Positions 5,805-14,322 of a stretch of 15,205 nt of DNA are shown in pieces. The stretch is from Methanoculleus marisnigri (GTDB lineage Archaea > Halobacteriota > Methanomicrobia > Methanomicrobiales > Methanoculleaceae): contig DASQ01000118.1 of assembly GCA_002503885.1 (NCBI GenBank), forward strand, positions 1 to 15,205. Reading direction: 5' to 3'. The position numbers and the translations under genes are program-made. Under the pieces are notes generated by a model, which searched no databases, had not been told where the DNA came from, and saw only the letters and a list, made by a program, of their open reading frames with translations. Each line of letters starts with the position of its first letter. Positions within the stretch are counted from its first letter, which is position 1.

Positions 5805-5859
5805 TGTCTCTTGGCTGGTGTATCTTAGCGGTAATCGAAACCCATTTTTCGACCCCCCC

Positions 5860-7356
5860 TCACCCTCTCCCGTAGATCCCCGTGACCCCGGCAAACTCCT
5901 GCATGGCCTCTTCCCCCATCTGCTCCGGCCGGAGCCGCCACTCCCAGTTCCCCTCCCCCGTGCCCGGCCGGTTCATCCGCGCCTCCTCGCCGAGGCCGAG
6001 GACGTCCTGCATCGGAATGATGACGGTATCGGCAGGGGAGAGCATCGCGAGGCGCATGAGGATCCGGTGTATCTCTTCCGCGCTCACGTGGCCCCCGATG
6101 TAGCGGAACACGAGGTCCTTCTGGTCGCCGGGGACCTCGTGCTCGAACCAGCCCCGGACCGTGTTGTTGTCGTGCGTCCCCGTATAGGCGACGCAGTTCT
6201 TCGTTATGTTGTGGGGCGCATGAGGGTTTCTTGCGACGTCGCCGGCGAACCCGAAGGTCAGGATCTTCATCCCCGGGAATCCGAAGTGGCCCATCATCTC
6301 GTGGACGTCGGAGGTGATGTAGCCGAGGTCCTCGGCGATGATCGGGAGGCACGACCTGCTTCTCGCAAGCAGGGTGAAGAGGTCCCGGCCGGGTGCGTCG
6401 ACCCAGCGCCCGTTCCGTGCGGTCTCTTCACCGGGAGGCACCTCCCAGAACTGCACGAATCCCCGGAAGTGGTCGAGACGCAGCCGGTCGACGAGGGTGA
6501 GGGTGCGGTCGATCCGGCTCTCCCACCACGTGAATCCCTGCTCCCGGTGCGCATCCCAGTTGTAGACCGGGTTCCCCCAGAGCTGCCCGGTCTCGCTGAA
6601 CACATCCGGGGGAACGCCCGCGATAGCGGCCGGTTTCTTCTGCTCGTTCAGTTTGAAGAGCCCCGGGTTCGCCCAGAGGTCGACGCTGTCGTAAGTGAGG
6701 TAGATCGGGATATCCCCGATGATCTGGATGTAGCGCTCGCGGCAGTGGTTCTTGAGCACCTTCCACTGGCGGTCAAAGACGTACTGGAGGAACTTCTCCC
6801 GGAAGATCCGATCGGCGAGCTCCGTACCGTGCTTCCGCAGCGCTTCCTGGTGCCGGTCCCGGATCCCGGACGGCCAGTCGCCCCATTCCTTCCCGGAAAA
6901 CCGCTCCTTGAGGGCGACGAAGATGGCATAGTCGTCGAGCCATGAGACGTTGCCGGCCGCGAACTCCTTGTAATGGAAGTCAGGGCCGCGCTCTTTGAAC
7001 CGCTCGAACGCCCGGTTAAAGAGGCCGTTCTTGTAGTCGAGGACCGCCTGGTAGTCGACCCGTTCCTCGGGGAAACCGGGAGGGTTCCCGATATCCTCCG
7101 GGGCGAGGAGGCCGTCGCCAGCCATCTGCTCGGGGCTGATGAGCCAGGTGTTCCCGGCAAACGCCGAGGTGCTCTGGTAGGGCGAGTTGCCGAACGCCGG
7201 GCATGTCGGGTTGAGGGGGAGGATCTGCCAGTAGCGCTGTCCGGCGCCGGCGAGGAGGTCTACGAACCGGTGCGCCGCCGGCCCGAGGTCGCCGATGCCG
7301 TACGCCGACGGCAGGGACGTGATGTGCAGGAGAACCCCGCTGCCCCGCCGGTTCAT
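5860..7356 (-). CDS. malQ: 4-alpha-glucanotransferase (amylomaltase/disproportionating enzyme), GH77
   Basis: The 498-residue product transfers alpha-1,4-glucan segments between chains, which is used to rework or recycle short maltooligosaccharides. It starts with RRGSGVLLHITSLPSAYGIGDLGP, typical of GH77, and has GQRYWQILPLNPT and GNSPYQSTSAFAGN. Catalytic residues by family rule are the nucleophile Asp295 in RLRLDHFRGF, the acid/base Glu342 in IIAEDLG and the stabilising Asp396 in YTGTHDNNT. The C-terminal GTGEGNWEWRL motif is intact. Length matches bacterial MalQ (about 500). The ATG is preceded by AGGAGG at 8 nt spacing; that site overlaps the stop codon of the upstream GH57 gene, 13 nt away, so the two are co-transcribed and probably translationally linked. 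It is the last gene of the operon. Confidence 0.96.
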   Translation of the reverse strand: MNRRGSGVLLHITSLPSAYGIGDLGPAAHRFVDLLAGAGQRYWQILPLNPTCPAFGNSPYQSTSAFAGNTWLISPEQMAGDGLLAPEDIGNPPGFPEERVDYQAVLDYKNGLFNRAFERFKERGPDFHYKEFAAGNVSWLDDYAIFVALKERFSGKEWGDWPSGIRDRHQEALRKHGTELADRIFREKFLQYVFDRQWKVLKNHCRERYIQIIGDIPIYLTYDSVDLWANPGLFKLNEQKKPAAIAGVPPDVFSETGQLWGNPVYNWDAHREQGFTWWESRIDRTLTLVDRLRLDHFRGFVQFWEVPPGEETARNGRWVDAPGRDLFTLLARSRSCLPIIAEDLGYITSDVHEMMGHFGFPGMKILTFGFAGDVARNPHAPHNITKNCVAYTGTHDNNTVRGWFEHEVPGDQKDLVFRYIGGHVSAEEIHRILMRLAMLSPADTVIIPMQDVLGLGEEARMNRPGTGEGNWEWRLRPEQMGEEAMQEFAGVTGIYGRG

Positions 7357-7369
7357 GCTCCGCCCCTCC

Positions 7370-9766
7370 TTACGCCACCTTCACGCCGAGGCATGCCGCC
7401 GCCCTCCTGAAGGCCTCCGCCCACCGTTCTGCATCCCCATCACCCCGGCCAGCACGCTCCCGCATTCCAAAATAGCGCCCGCGCATCCCGATGCAGAGGT
7501 TCTGGCTCTCCCAGAGGGAGAGCGTCAACGGAAAAACTTTCGTACATCTAACGGTGCGGACGATCTCCTCGAGCGGAGCCGGGTCACCGGGCCGGGTCGC
7601 CGCCGCCTGCAAAGAGAGCGCGATCCGCCTGCTCGCCGCCTCCCCGAGGCCCGCAAGATCGGGCGCAAGGTCCCGGGCTCTCATCTCCTCTGCGAGCGCG
7701 AAAAATCGATCCGGGTCGGTGCACCCCCCTCCGAGCATCGCGAGCAGCCGCTCGGTGCAGGCATGCGCCAGAAGATGGGCGGCGGCTCCCGGCGCAGGGA
7801 TCCCGAGATCGTCGAGCACGCCGATCAGCGCTGCCGCGTCACGGTAGACCGCACAGACGGCCTGCCCGATCCCGGGGGCGGTCCGGCGGGCGATTGTCCG
7901 CCGCTCCTCGTCGGAGAGGTCGGACGCGGTGTAGACCCGGGTAAAGGCCCCGGCTACGGCGCCTGCGGGGTCGGGCCCCATCATCCCCACCCACACCGTC
8001 CGGAGCCCCTCATCGTCGCCGGGCTCGAGCACGCCAGAGAAAACACGGTCTATTCCGGCGAAGAGTGCGACCGCATCGAGGAGCGCCTCATCGCCCGTCG
8101 CCCGGGCCCGAACCCGGACGGTCCCGAGGAGGCGGCGCCAACCCCCCGCGTCCGACCGGTAGCGCCAGTCTCCGTGAACGGCATACATCCCCGACGCGAC
8201 CGCAGGGGGTTCGATGTCGAAGAGCGCGTAGAGGGCGGCTCCTGCCCCGATCCGGGCAAGGTCCGCCGCCGCCGGCTGGACCAGTGCTTCGTACACCTCC
8301 GCACCGGTCGTATACTCCGGGTCGTTTGCCGGGGCACGGCGGAGGATACCGATGAACGCCGGCTCGAGGTCGAGCCCGATGGTCTCCAGGGCAAGGTCCA
8401 TCGCCCGCTTCGCGTGCCGCATCACCTGGACGCTCCCCGGCTCTGCGATATCGTCGAAGAACCAGCCGCAACTCGTCTGCATCAGCATCACCTGCCGTTC
8501 CAGCTCAAGGAGAGCAAGCACCCGCCGCCGCTCGTCGGGAGAGAGGCTCCCGGGCGCGTGCCGCGAGAAGAACGCCGCCATGGCCTCGTCGGACCACCGG
8601 GAAAGGACGAGGCCGACAGCGTCGTCCCGTGCCTCCGCGGGATCGCGGACGTGCGCCGCCATCTCCTCCGCGACCCGGGGGGCGAGAGCATCCCGGACCA
8701 TGACGATGGCTTCCCGGAGCGGGCCGCGCCATGCCTGCGACCACCCCGGGTGTGTCCCGCTATGGCACCCGCACTCCCCTTGCCAGCGCCCGACGCCGTG
8801 CGTGCAGCTCCAGGACGTCCTCTCCCGGACGGCGACCTCGTGCGTGGGCGGGTGAGCGGCGAGGTACTCGGCGTAGACCGTGAGGCGTGCGTCGCCGCCC
8901 TCCTCAATGGTGCGGAGGCAGTAGGCGAGCGCCATCTCCCCGAACGCGTGGTGATGGCCGTAGGTCTCCCCATCGGTCGCGATATGCACGAGTTCCGGGC
9001 GCTCGCTCCCCCGGGAGAACGCGCCGAGCAGCCGCCCGGCGAACCGCCGCCCGTCGGAGAGGAGGTCGCCGAACGCGACGTCGCGGGCAATCGCCCCGTC
9101 GTAGAAGAAGACCGCGATGCTTTGCCCGGAGGGGAGGCGGCAGAGGTAGGGCATTGTCGTATCGACCAGGCCGCCGGAGACGTCCGTCCAGTCCTCCGCC
9201 CCGATCGGCTGCACTCCGGCGGCCTGGTGGGGGGCGAGAACCGTGAACCGGATCCCCGCCCCGGCCATCAGGTCCAGGGACTCAAGGTCGACCGCCGTCT
9301 CCGGGAGCCACATCCCTTCGGGAGCCCGGCCGAACCTTGCTGCAAAGTCGCGGACCCCCCAGGCGACCTGGGCTTGCTTATCCCGCCGGGTTGCCAGCGG
9401 CATGATGAGGTGGTTGTAGCAGCAGGCGATCGCGGACCCGTGGCCGGCGTAGCGCTCCCGGCTCTCCCGGTCGGCCTCGATGATTGCCCGGTAAACCCCC
9501 GGGCGGTGCCGCTCAAGCCAGGCAAGAAGCGTTGGGGCGGCCGTGAAGCTGATCCGTGAATAGGTGTTTACGACTTCCACGATCATGCCGTCCGCGTCAA
9601 GGATGCGTGCGGCAGTGTTCGGGGCGTAACACTCCGCGGCCACCCGTTCGTTCCAGTCGTGGTATGGAGCGGCGGACCGCTGGACCCCCACCTCCCCGAG
9701 CCAGGGGTTCTCCCTTGAGGGCTGGTAGAAGTGGCCGTGGATGCAGACGGCACGGTCCACGGTCAC
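7370..9766 (-). CDS. GH57 glycoside hydrolase with DUF3536-type C-terminal region
   Basis: The 798-residue protein begins with a GH57 (beta/alpha)7 barrel: motif 1 CIHGHFYQPSREN (residues 8-20), motif 2 GHGSAIACCYNHLIMPL (108-124), nucleophile Glu156 in GMWLPETAVD, and acid/base Asp265 in HIATDGETYGHHH. GH57 enzymes act on alpha-glucans (amylase, amylopullulanase, branching or transferase activity). The second half, from about residue 330, resembles DUF3536, usually found fused to this barrel and of unknown role. GTG at 9766 gives a 4-bp GTGA overlap with the glgB stop, which argues for this start; a second GTG at 9760 lies better behind the GAGGGGG element and remains possible. An ATG further upstream would overlap glgB by over 400 bp and was rejected. 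The substrate is not known; context points to trimming or transfer on glycogen. Confidence 0.88.
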   Translation of the reverse strand: MTVDRAVCIHGHFYQPSRENPWLGEVGVQRSAAPYHDWNERVAAECYAPNTAARILDADGMIVEVVNTYSRISFTAAPTLLAWLERHRPGVYRAIIEADRESRERYAGHGSAIACCYNHLIMPLATRRDKQAQVAWGVRDFAARFGRAPEGMWLPETAVDLESLDLMAGAGIRFTVLAPHQAAGVQPIGAEDWTDVSGGLVDTTMPYLCRLPSGQSIAVFFYDGAIARDVAFGDLLSDGRRFAGRLLGAFSRGSERPELVHIATDGETYGHHHAFGEMALAYCLRTIEEGGDARLTVYAEYLAAHPPTHEVAVRERTSWSCTHGVGRWQGECGCHSGTHPGWSQAWRGPLREAIVMVRDALAPRVAEEMAAHVRDPAEARDDAVGLVLSRWSDEAMAAFFSRHAPGSLSPDERRRVLALLELERQVMLMQTSCGWFFDDIAEPGSVQVMRHAKRAMDLALETIGLDLEPAFIGILRRAPANDPEYTTGAEVYEALVQPAAADLARIGAGAALYALFDIEPPAVASGMYAVHGDWRYRSDAGGWRRLLGTVRVRARATGDEALLDAVALFAGIDRVFSGVLEPGDDEGLRTVWVGMMGPDPAGAVAGAFTRVYTASDLSDEERRTIARRTAPGIGQAVCAVYRDAAALIGVLDDLGIPAPGAAAHLLAHACTERLLAMLGGGCTDPDRFFALAEEMRARDLAPDLAGLGEAASRRIALSLQAAATRPGDPAPLEEIVRTVRCTKVFPLTLSLWESQNLCIGMRGRYFGMRERAGRGDGDAERWAEAFRRAAACLGVKVA

Positions 9767-11694
9767 GCCCCCTCGGGAGCGAAGATGACTGCGCCGAGCG
9801 GGGGCAGGGTGAGCGGGAGGGACCACGGCCGGCCGTGCACCGGGACCGGCTCCGCCTCCACCCCGCCGAGGTTCCCGACACCGCTCCCGCCGTACTCGAC
9901 CGCATCGCTGTTGAGCACCTCCTTCCAGAACCCGCCGAACGGGACGCCGACCCGGTAGCCGTAGCGCGGCACCGGGGTGCAGTTGCAGGCGACGAGGGCG
10001 ACTTCGTCGCCTGAGTGTCCCCGCCGCAGGTAACTGACGATGCTCTTCTCCACGTCCGAGAAGTCGATCCATTCGAACCCCTCCGGATCGGCGTCCCGCT
10101 CGTGGAGGGCGGGCATCCGCCGGTAAAGGTGATTTAAGTCGGTGACCCACCGGAGGAGCCCCCGGTGGGAAGGATACTGCAGGAGGCCCCATTCAAGCCC
10201 GGTATCATGGCTCCACTCCGACCACTGCCCGAACTCACCGCCCATGAAGATGAGCTTCTTGCCCGGATGCGTGAACATGTAGCCGTAGAGGAGGCGGAGG
10301 TTCGCCCGTTTCCGCCACTCGTCGCCGGGCATCTTTCCTGCGAGCGAACCCTTCTCGTGGACGACCTCGTCGTGCGAGAGGGGGAGGATGTAGCGCTCCC
10401 GGAACGCATACCATATGCTGAACGTCAGGAGGTCGGGCCGGTACTTCCGGAAGACCGGGTCGAGCACGAAGTAGTCCAGGGTGTCGTGCATCCAGCCCAT
10501 GTTCCACTTCAGGTCGAACCCGAGCCCCCCGGTCGCGGTCGGGGCGGTCACCCCCGGCCAGGAAGTCGCTTCCTCGGCGATGACAAGCACGTCGGGGAAG
10601 TTTGCGTGGATGGTGTCGTTCACCTTCCGGAGGAACCCTATCGAATCGAGGTTCTCCCTCCCGCCGTAGACGTTCGGTATCCACTCCCCGGCGCTCCGCG
10701 CGTAGTCGAGGTAGAGCATCGAGGAGACCGCATCCACCCGGAGGCCGTCCGCGTGGTAGCGCTCGAGCCAGAAGAGGGCGCTGCTCAGAAGAAACGACCG
10801 GACCTCGTTCCTGCCGAGATTGAAGATGTAACTCTTCCACTCGGGGTGGTAGCGCTGGCCGGGGAGAGCGTGCTCGTAGAGGTGCGTACCGTCGAAGTAG
10901 GAGAGCCCGTAGCCGTCGGAGGGGAAATGGGACGGCACCCAGTCGAGGAACACCCCGATCCCCCGCTGGTGAAGATGTTCGATAAGGTGCATGAAGTCCT
11001 GGGGGGTGCCGTACCTGCTCGTCGGGGCAAAGTAGCCGAGCGTCTGGTAGCCCCAGGAGGCGTAGAACGGGTGCTCCATGACGGGGAGGAACTCAACGTG
11101 AGTAAACCCGGCTTCAAGCATATATTCGGCGAGCTCGGTCGCCAGCTCCCGGTAGTTCAGAGACCGGTTCTCCTCCGCCGGCACCTTCCGCCACGAGCCG
11201 GGGTGCACCTCGTAGACGGATATTGGAGCGTCCGGGGTGTTATCCTCCTCCCGGCAGCGCATCCACGCCCGGTCCCGCCAGACATAGGCGAGGTCCCAGA
11301 TGATGGACGCGGTCTTTGGCGGGATCTCCCAGAAGTATGCGAACGGGTCGCCTTTCTCTACGGAATAGTCGTTGTACCTGCTTTTGATATGGTACTTGTA
11401 GAGCGTTCCGTGGCCGATATCCGGGATAAACCCTTCCCAGATGCCGGAGTCGTCGCTCCGTGCCTGGAGCGGATGCCGGCCCGCCGTCCACCCGTTGAAA
11501 TCCCCGATGACCGAGACTTCCGCGGCGTTCGGCGCCCAGACCGCAAAGAAGGTCCCCCGCACACCATCGGCGACGGCGGGGTGCGACCCCATTCTCTCGT
11601 GCAGGCGGGAGTGGTTCCCCTGCCGAAAGAGGTAAACGTCGTAGTCGGTGATGAGGCTCCCGGTCTTCGTGATATCGGGTAGCACCTGCTGCAT
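9763..11694 (-). CDS. glgB: 1,4-alpha-glucan branching enzyme, GH13
   Basis: This 643-residue enzyme forms alpha-1,6 branches in glycogen. A CBM48 domain occupies about residues 20-120 (DYDVYLFRQGNHSRLHERMG, FAVWAPNAAEVSVIGDFNGW), followed by the GH13 barrel: YEVHPGSWRK, GFTHVEFLPVMEHPF, nucleophile Asp321 in DGLRVDAVSSM, acid/base Glu374 in VIAEEATSWP and Asp442 in PLSHDEVVH, then an all-beta C-terminal domain ending LPPLGAVIFAPEGA. The first N-domain found in E. coli GlgB is absent, giving the shorter common form. The ATG is preceded by GGAGGGTGA that overlaps the stop of the GT4 gene, which is 4 nt upstream. The stop overlaps the GTG of the GH57/DUF3536 gene (GTGA). Such couplings indicate one operon. 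Confidence 0.97.
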   Translation of the reverse strand: MQQVLPDITKTGSLITDYDVYLFRQGNHSRLHERMGSHPAVADGVRGTFFAVWAPNAAEVSVIGDFNGWTAGRHPLQARSDDSGIWEGFIPDIGHGTLYKYHIKSRYNDYSVEKGDPFAYFWEIPPKTASIIWDLAYVWRDRAWMRCREEDNTPDAPISVYEVHPGSWRKVPAEENRSLNYRELATELAEYMLEAGFTHVEFLPVMEHPFYASWGYQTLGYFAPTSRYGTPQDFMHLIEHLHQRGIGVFLDWVPSHFPSDGYGLSYFDGTHLYEHALPGQRYHPEWKSYIFNLGRNEVRSFLLSSALFWLERYHADGLRVDAVSSMLYLDYARSAGEWIPNVYGGRENLDSIGFLRKVNDTIHANFPDVLVIAEEATSWPGVTAPTATGGLGFDLKWNMGWMHDTLDYFVLDPVFRKYRPDLLTFSIWYAFRERYILPLSHDEVVHEKGSLAGKMPGDEWRKRANLRLLYGYMFTHPGKKLIFMGGEFGQWSEWSHDTGLEWGLLQYPSHRGLLRWVTDLNHLYRRMPALHERDADPEGFEWIDFSDVEKSIVSYLRRGHSGDEVALVACNCTPVPRYGYRVGVPFGGFWKEVLNSDAVEYGGSGVGNLGGVEAEPVPVHGRPWSLPLTLPPLGAVIFAPEGA

Positions 11695-11698
11695 ATTC

Positions 11699-12865
11699 TC
11701 ACCCTCCCGGCCGGGTATCGCCGCTGGAGAGAATTCTCCTGTAGACGCCGAGCATCCTCTCCGTGACGACGCCCCACTGGAACTTCTCTATCACTTTCCT
11801 GCGGCCGGCCCTCCCGAGTTTCTGCATGTAGGCCGGGTCGTCGATGAGGTGGCAGATCCCCCAGGCGATCGAGTCCGGCCGGACGGGAACCTTGATGCCG
11901 TTTACGTAATTATCGATATTCTCGGAGAGCCCCCCGACATCGGTCGCGACGACGCAGCGCTCCGCGCTCCAGGCCTCCGTAAGGACGAGCCCGAACGGTT
12001 CGTTTCTGCTCGGTACGGCGACGAGGTCGCAGGCGTTCAGGAGCCGGATATGGTCCTCATCGGAGACGTAGCCGAGGAACTGCACGGGAAGACCGTGCGC
12101 CATCCCCTCCAGGTAACCGCGCATATCCCCGGTGCCGGCGAAGAGGAACTGCACGTCCCAGCGTTTGGCGAGGATCTCGGGTATGGCCTGCATCAGGAGG
12201 TCGGGTCCTTTCTGGTAGGTGAGGCGCCCGACGAAGAGGACGACGGGCGCGAGCGGGTGGATGCCGTAGCGTTTCTTCACCTCGCCCGGGTCGACCTGAG
12301 TATGATAAGTGTCGGGGTCGATCCCGTTCGGGATGACGGTGACCTTCCATTCGGGGACGTTGTAGAGCCACATTACTTCGGTCTTCGTCGAGTTCGAGAC
12401 GGTTGCGACCGCCTTTGCGATGTAGCCCCCGTACCACTCTTTGCCGGATATCTCCTGGAACTCCCACCAGCCCCCGAAATTCCCCCCGTGCCGCCCGTAT
12501 TCGGTGGAGTGGAAGGAGAGGACGGTGTTCCTGCCGCGGAGGGTGTGCAGGGCCTCGACGAGGTGCCAGTCGTGGAAGTGCAGGATGTCGAATGGCGGGG
12601 CGTCATGGGCGCGGAACGCATCCACGAGCATGTTGCTCATGGTCCTGCAGTACTCGATGATGTTGTCGCCGAAAGGCAGGCAGTAGTGGTAGTGGACATT
12701 GTTGATCAACGCATCGTCCCCCTCTCCCCGCGTGAAGAAGTGGACCTCGTGCCCCTTCCGGGCGAGGTTCTCGGCGAGGTGGGTCGCCGCCGGCGCAAGG
12801 CCGCCCACCTTGAACGTGGAGTGGAGCGACTCCCAGCAGAAGAATGCTAACTTAAGCGTTTCCAT
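11699..12865 (-). CDS. GT4 glycosyltransferase, probable glycogen (starch) synthase
   Basis: The 388-residue protein has the GT-B fold of family 4. KVGGLAP (19-25) is the nucleotide-sugar glycine loop, HFHDWH (96-101) and FHSTEYGRHGG (118-128) line the acceptor side, VTVIPNGID (176-183) and FVGRLTYQKGPD (211-222, Arg214 and Lys219) bind the donor phosphates, and EPFGLVLTE (Glu289 and Glu297) is the EX7E motif of retaining transferases. It is shorter than GT5 bacterial GlgA (about 475). Location directly before glgB and between alpha-glucan enzymes makes chain elongation from ADP- or UDP-glucose the likely role; another sugar transfer is possible. The ATG lies 19 nt inside the end of the upstream GH57-like gene, with GAGGATC 11 nt before it. 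No glgC-type nucleotidyltransferase is in the window, so the donor source is elsewhere. Confidence 0.88.
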   Translation of the reverse strand: METLKLAFFCWESLHSTFKVGGLAPAATHLAENLARKGHEVHFFTRGEGDDALINNVHYHYCLPFGDNIIEYCRTMSNMLVDAFRAHDAPPFDILHFHDWHLVEALHTLRGRNTVLSFHSTEYGRHGGNFGGWWEFQEISGKEWYGGYIAKAVATVSNSTKTEVMWLYNVPEWKVTVIPNGIDPDTYHTQVDPGEVKKRYGIHPLAPVVLFVGRLTYQKGPDLLMQAIPEILAKRWDVQFLFAGTGDMRGYLEGMAHGLPVQFLGYVSDEDHIRLLNACDLVAVPSRNEPFGLVLTEAWSAERCVVATDVGGLSENIDNYVNGIKVPVRPDSIAWGICHLIDDPAYMQKLGRAGRRKVIEKFQWGVVTERMLGVYRRILSSGDTRPGG

Positions 12866-14301
12866 AGTTTGTGGATCCTCTTCTGAATCATCGTTCGGAG
12901 TCTCGTGCGGTCGGAGATACCCCAGATCTTCTCCGCCAGTTGCGTATCGCCGATGACCTGGGCGATCCAGCGGTTAAAGTCCTCCCGCTCCACGTGGTAC
13001 CGGATGACATCGTCCGGGACAAACTCGAGCATATTTGCGAGTTCCTGGAGACTGTGGGCGGCGTACCCGGCCGGCCGGTCATATGACGAGAAGTAGAATG
13101 CCTTATCCGGGGGGACGCAACGGAGCGAGAGAGCGGCCCTGGGTGACGAGGCGATGGCTACAGACCGCTCCTCGGCGTGCGAGAGGATCCGCATAAATGA
13201 GGCGAAGTAGTCGTAGGTCGCCTGGTGGCTGACGGCGTGGAGCGGTTTTCCGCACGAGGTCGAGCGCATGGCCATCCGGCGAATATGCTCGGTCTCAAGG
13301 AGGCAGCGCCAGACCTCCGCGTCTGTCACCAGGCCCCCGGCCTCCTCGAGCGCCTCGATGGCGGACTGCTGCATGATGGTCCTCTGCCGGCCCTGCAAGC
13401 CGGTCGGCTCGCCGGTCTCCCCGATCTCCTCGTGCGGTGGAAGCCGGGCGGCGTCTGAGGGGCGTATGGTCTCTATCCCCTCCGCGGCGAGGGCGGACGG
13501 GAGCGCACGCAGGAACTCCAGGATGCCCGCCTCGGGGCCGATGAAGTCCCCGAAGATGCGGTAGTCGAGGAAGAGCGTGATGCAGTCGCCGGGAGAGGCG
13601 GCGAGCCACCCCGCGTACCGGTCGGCCGTGAGAGGCCATTGGTCCCACTCTCGCCACGGGAACCGCACGGCGATGTCGTCGGAGAGATCGCAGTGGGTGA
13701 CGAGGACCGGGAGGCCCCGGTAGGTGTAGGTGTAGTTTTGGTCCCTCTCAAGAGCGGGCCCCTCGCCTCCCTCGATGATGGCCGCCTCAATTCCGGCCCC
13801 GGCAAGCGCCTCTGCGGTGGCCGGGGTGATCGGGTAGTCGGTATGCGCAAACGTAGTCGGCGTGACCGAGAAGTGCTCCTTCATCAGGTCCCGGTGCATG
13901 CGGACCTCGTCCACGAACTCCGTGAGGTCGGAGAACCGCCCGGCGACGCTGTGGTAGTAGGTCCCGGCGAGGACTTCGGCGTTCCGGTGGGTTGCCGCAC
14001 GGGAGAGAAGTTCGAGCATCTCCGGGTACCACTGATCGAGGCGCTCCACAACCACCCCGGAGATGCTAACGGCACACTTCAGCCCGTCATCGAGAAGATC
14101 GAGGAGGATCTCCGTCGTCGGCGTGAAGGAGCGGTCGATGACCCGTCCCAGGTCCTCCTTCGCGTCCGGGTTAAAGTAACTCTCTTTTGCGTTTCTCTTT
14201 CCCTTCACCACGTCAGGTTGAAATCTGGGATTGAGGGAGCAGGGATAGTGAATGTCGAATCCCAGACAGACCGCCGGTGGATTTGAGCCCTCGTCTGTCA
14301 T
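12847..14301 (-). CDS. GH57 alpha-amylase-like protein with degenerate active site and C-terminal DUF5752-like domain
   Basis: The 484-residue product clearly aligns with the MJ1611-type GH57 amylases: SISGVVVERLDQWYPEML, EVLAGTYYHSVA, NYTYTYRGLPVLVTHCDLSDDIAVRF, WPLTADRYAGWL and ILEFLRALP. But the active-site motifs differ from the family pattern as I recall it: HQP reads HYP (18-20), the E of ETYYHS is Gly113, the nucleophile motif FRNTELIY reads FAHTDYPI with Asp155 in place of Glu, and DYETFGEH reads DYRIFGDF, keeping only Asp246. Residues about 405-484 (SLQELANML, VIRYHVEREDFNRWIAQVIGD) resemble DUF5752. ATG 14301 has no ribosome-binding site but lies 26 nt from a TATA box centre, as expected for a leaderless mRNA; the longer ATG at 14400 would lie upstream of the TATA box. 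It is first in the operon and overlaps the GT4 gene by 19 nt, suggesting a regulatory, binding or assembly role rather than plain hydrolysis. Confidence 0.82.
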   Translation of the reverse strand: MTDEGSNPPAVCLGFDIHYPCSLNPRFQPDVVKGKRNAKESYFNPDAKEDLGRVIDRSFTPTTEILLDLLDDGLKCAVSISGVVVERLDQWYPEMLELLSRAATHRNAEVLAGTYYHSVAGRFSDLTEFVDEVRMHRDLMKEHFSVTPTTFAHTDYPITPATAEALAGAGIEAAIIEGGEGPALERDQNYTYTYRGLPVLVTHCDLSDDIAVRFPWREWDQWPLTADRYAGWLAASPGDCITLFLDYRIFGDFIGPEAGILEFLRALPSALAAEGIETIRPSDAARLPPHEEIGETGEPTGLQGRQRTIMQQSAIEALEEAGGLVTDAEVWRCLLETEHIRRMAMRSTSCGKPLHAVSHQATYDYFASFMRILSHAEERSVAIASSPRAALSLRCVPPDKAFYFSSYDRPAGYAAHSLQELANMLEFVPDDVIRYHVEREDFNRWIAQVIGDTQLAEKIWGISDRTRLRTMIQKRIHKLWKRLS

Positions 14302-14322
14302 CGGTGGTAGTTGGCTGTTTCC

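Larger units (their letters stand above)
4890..5859. other. Long noncoding spacer between malQ and glgP, rich in palindromes and G-runs
   Basis: No frame in this nearly 1-kb stretch looks like a protein; the open frames are Arg/Pro/Gly-rich with no conserved motif. It contains G-runs at 5011-5024 on the plus strand, an 8-bp hairpin GATGTTCC/GGAACATC (5181-5188 with 5195-5202), a nested 83-nt hairpin (5260-5342), a partner of its left arm at 5721-5736, an 8-bp hairpin CCCCGCCC/GGGCGGGG (5689-5696 with 5701-5708) and a TnpB-right-end-like hairpin (5770-5804). The sequence CGCACCCCGCCC occurs twice (about 5615 and 5685). The minus-strand T5 at 5551-5555 could terminate the malQ transcript. The region is probably made of decayed small mobile elements. 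Confidence 0.55.

Noticed and set aside
5800..6945. Plus-strand open frame of 381 codons opposite malQ
   Set aside because: It is antisense to the conserved GH77 gene and is low-complexity (Pro, Val, Glu, Asp, Arg) with no motif.
7295..9559. Long plus-strand open frame of 754 codons opposite the GH57/DUF3536 and malQ genes
   Set aside because: It is antisense to a gene with clear catalytic motifs, is extremely rich in Arg, Pro and Gly, and has no recognisable domain. Such frames are expected opposite GC-rich genes.
9767..10192. N-terminal extension of the GH57/DUF3536 frame into glgB
   Set aside because: It would overlap glgB by over 400 bp with low-complexity sequence, while GTG 9766 gives a 4-bp overlap right before the HGHFYQP motif.
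10165..11682. Plus-strand open frame of 505 codons opposite glgB
   Set aside because: It mirrors the codon bias of glgB on the other strand and has no family features.
11648..12850. Plus-strand open frame of 400 codons opposite the GT4 gene
   Set aside because: Same reason: an antisense shadow with biased composition.
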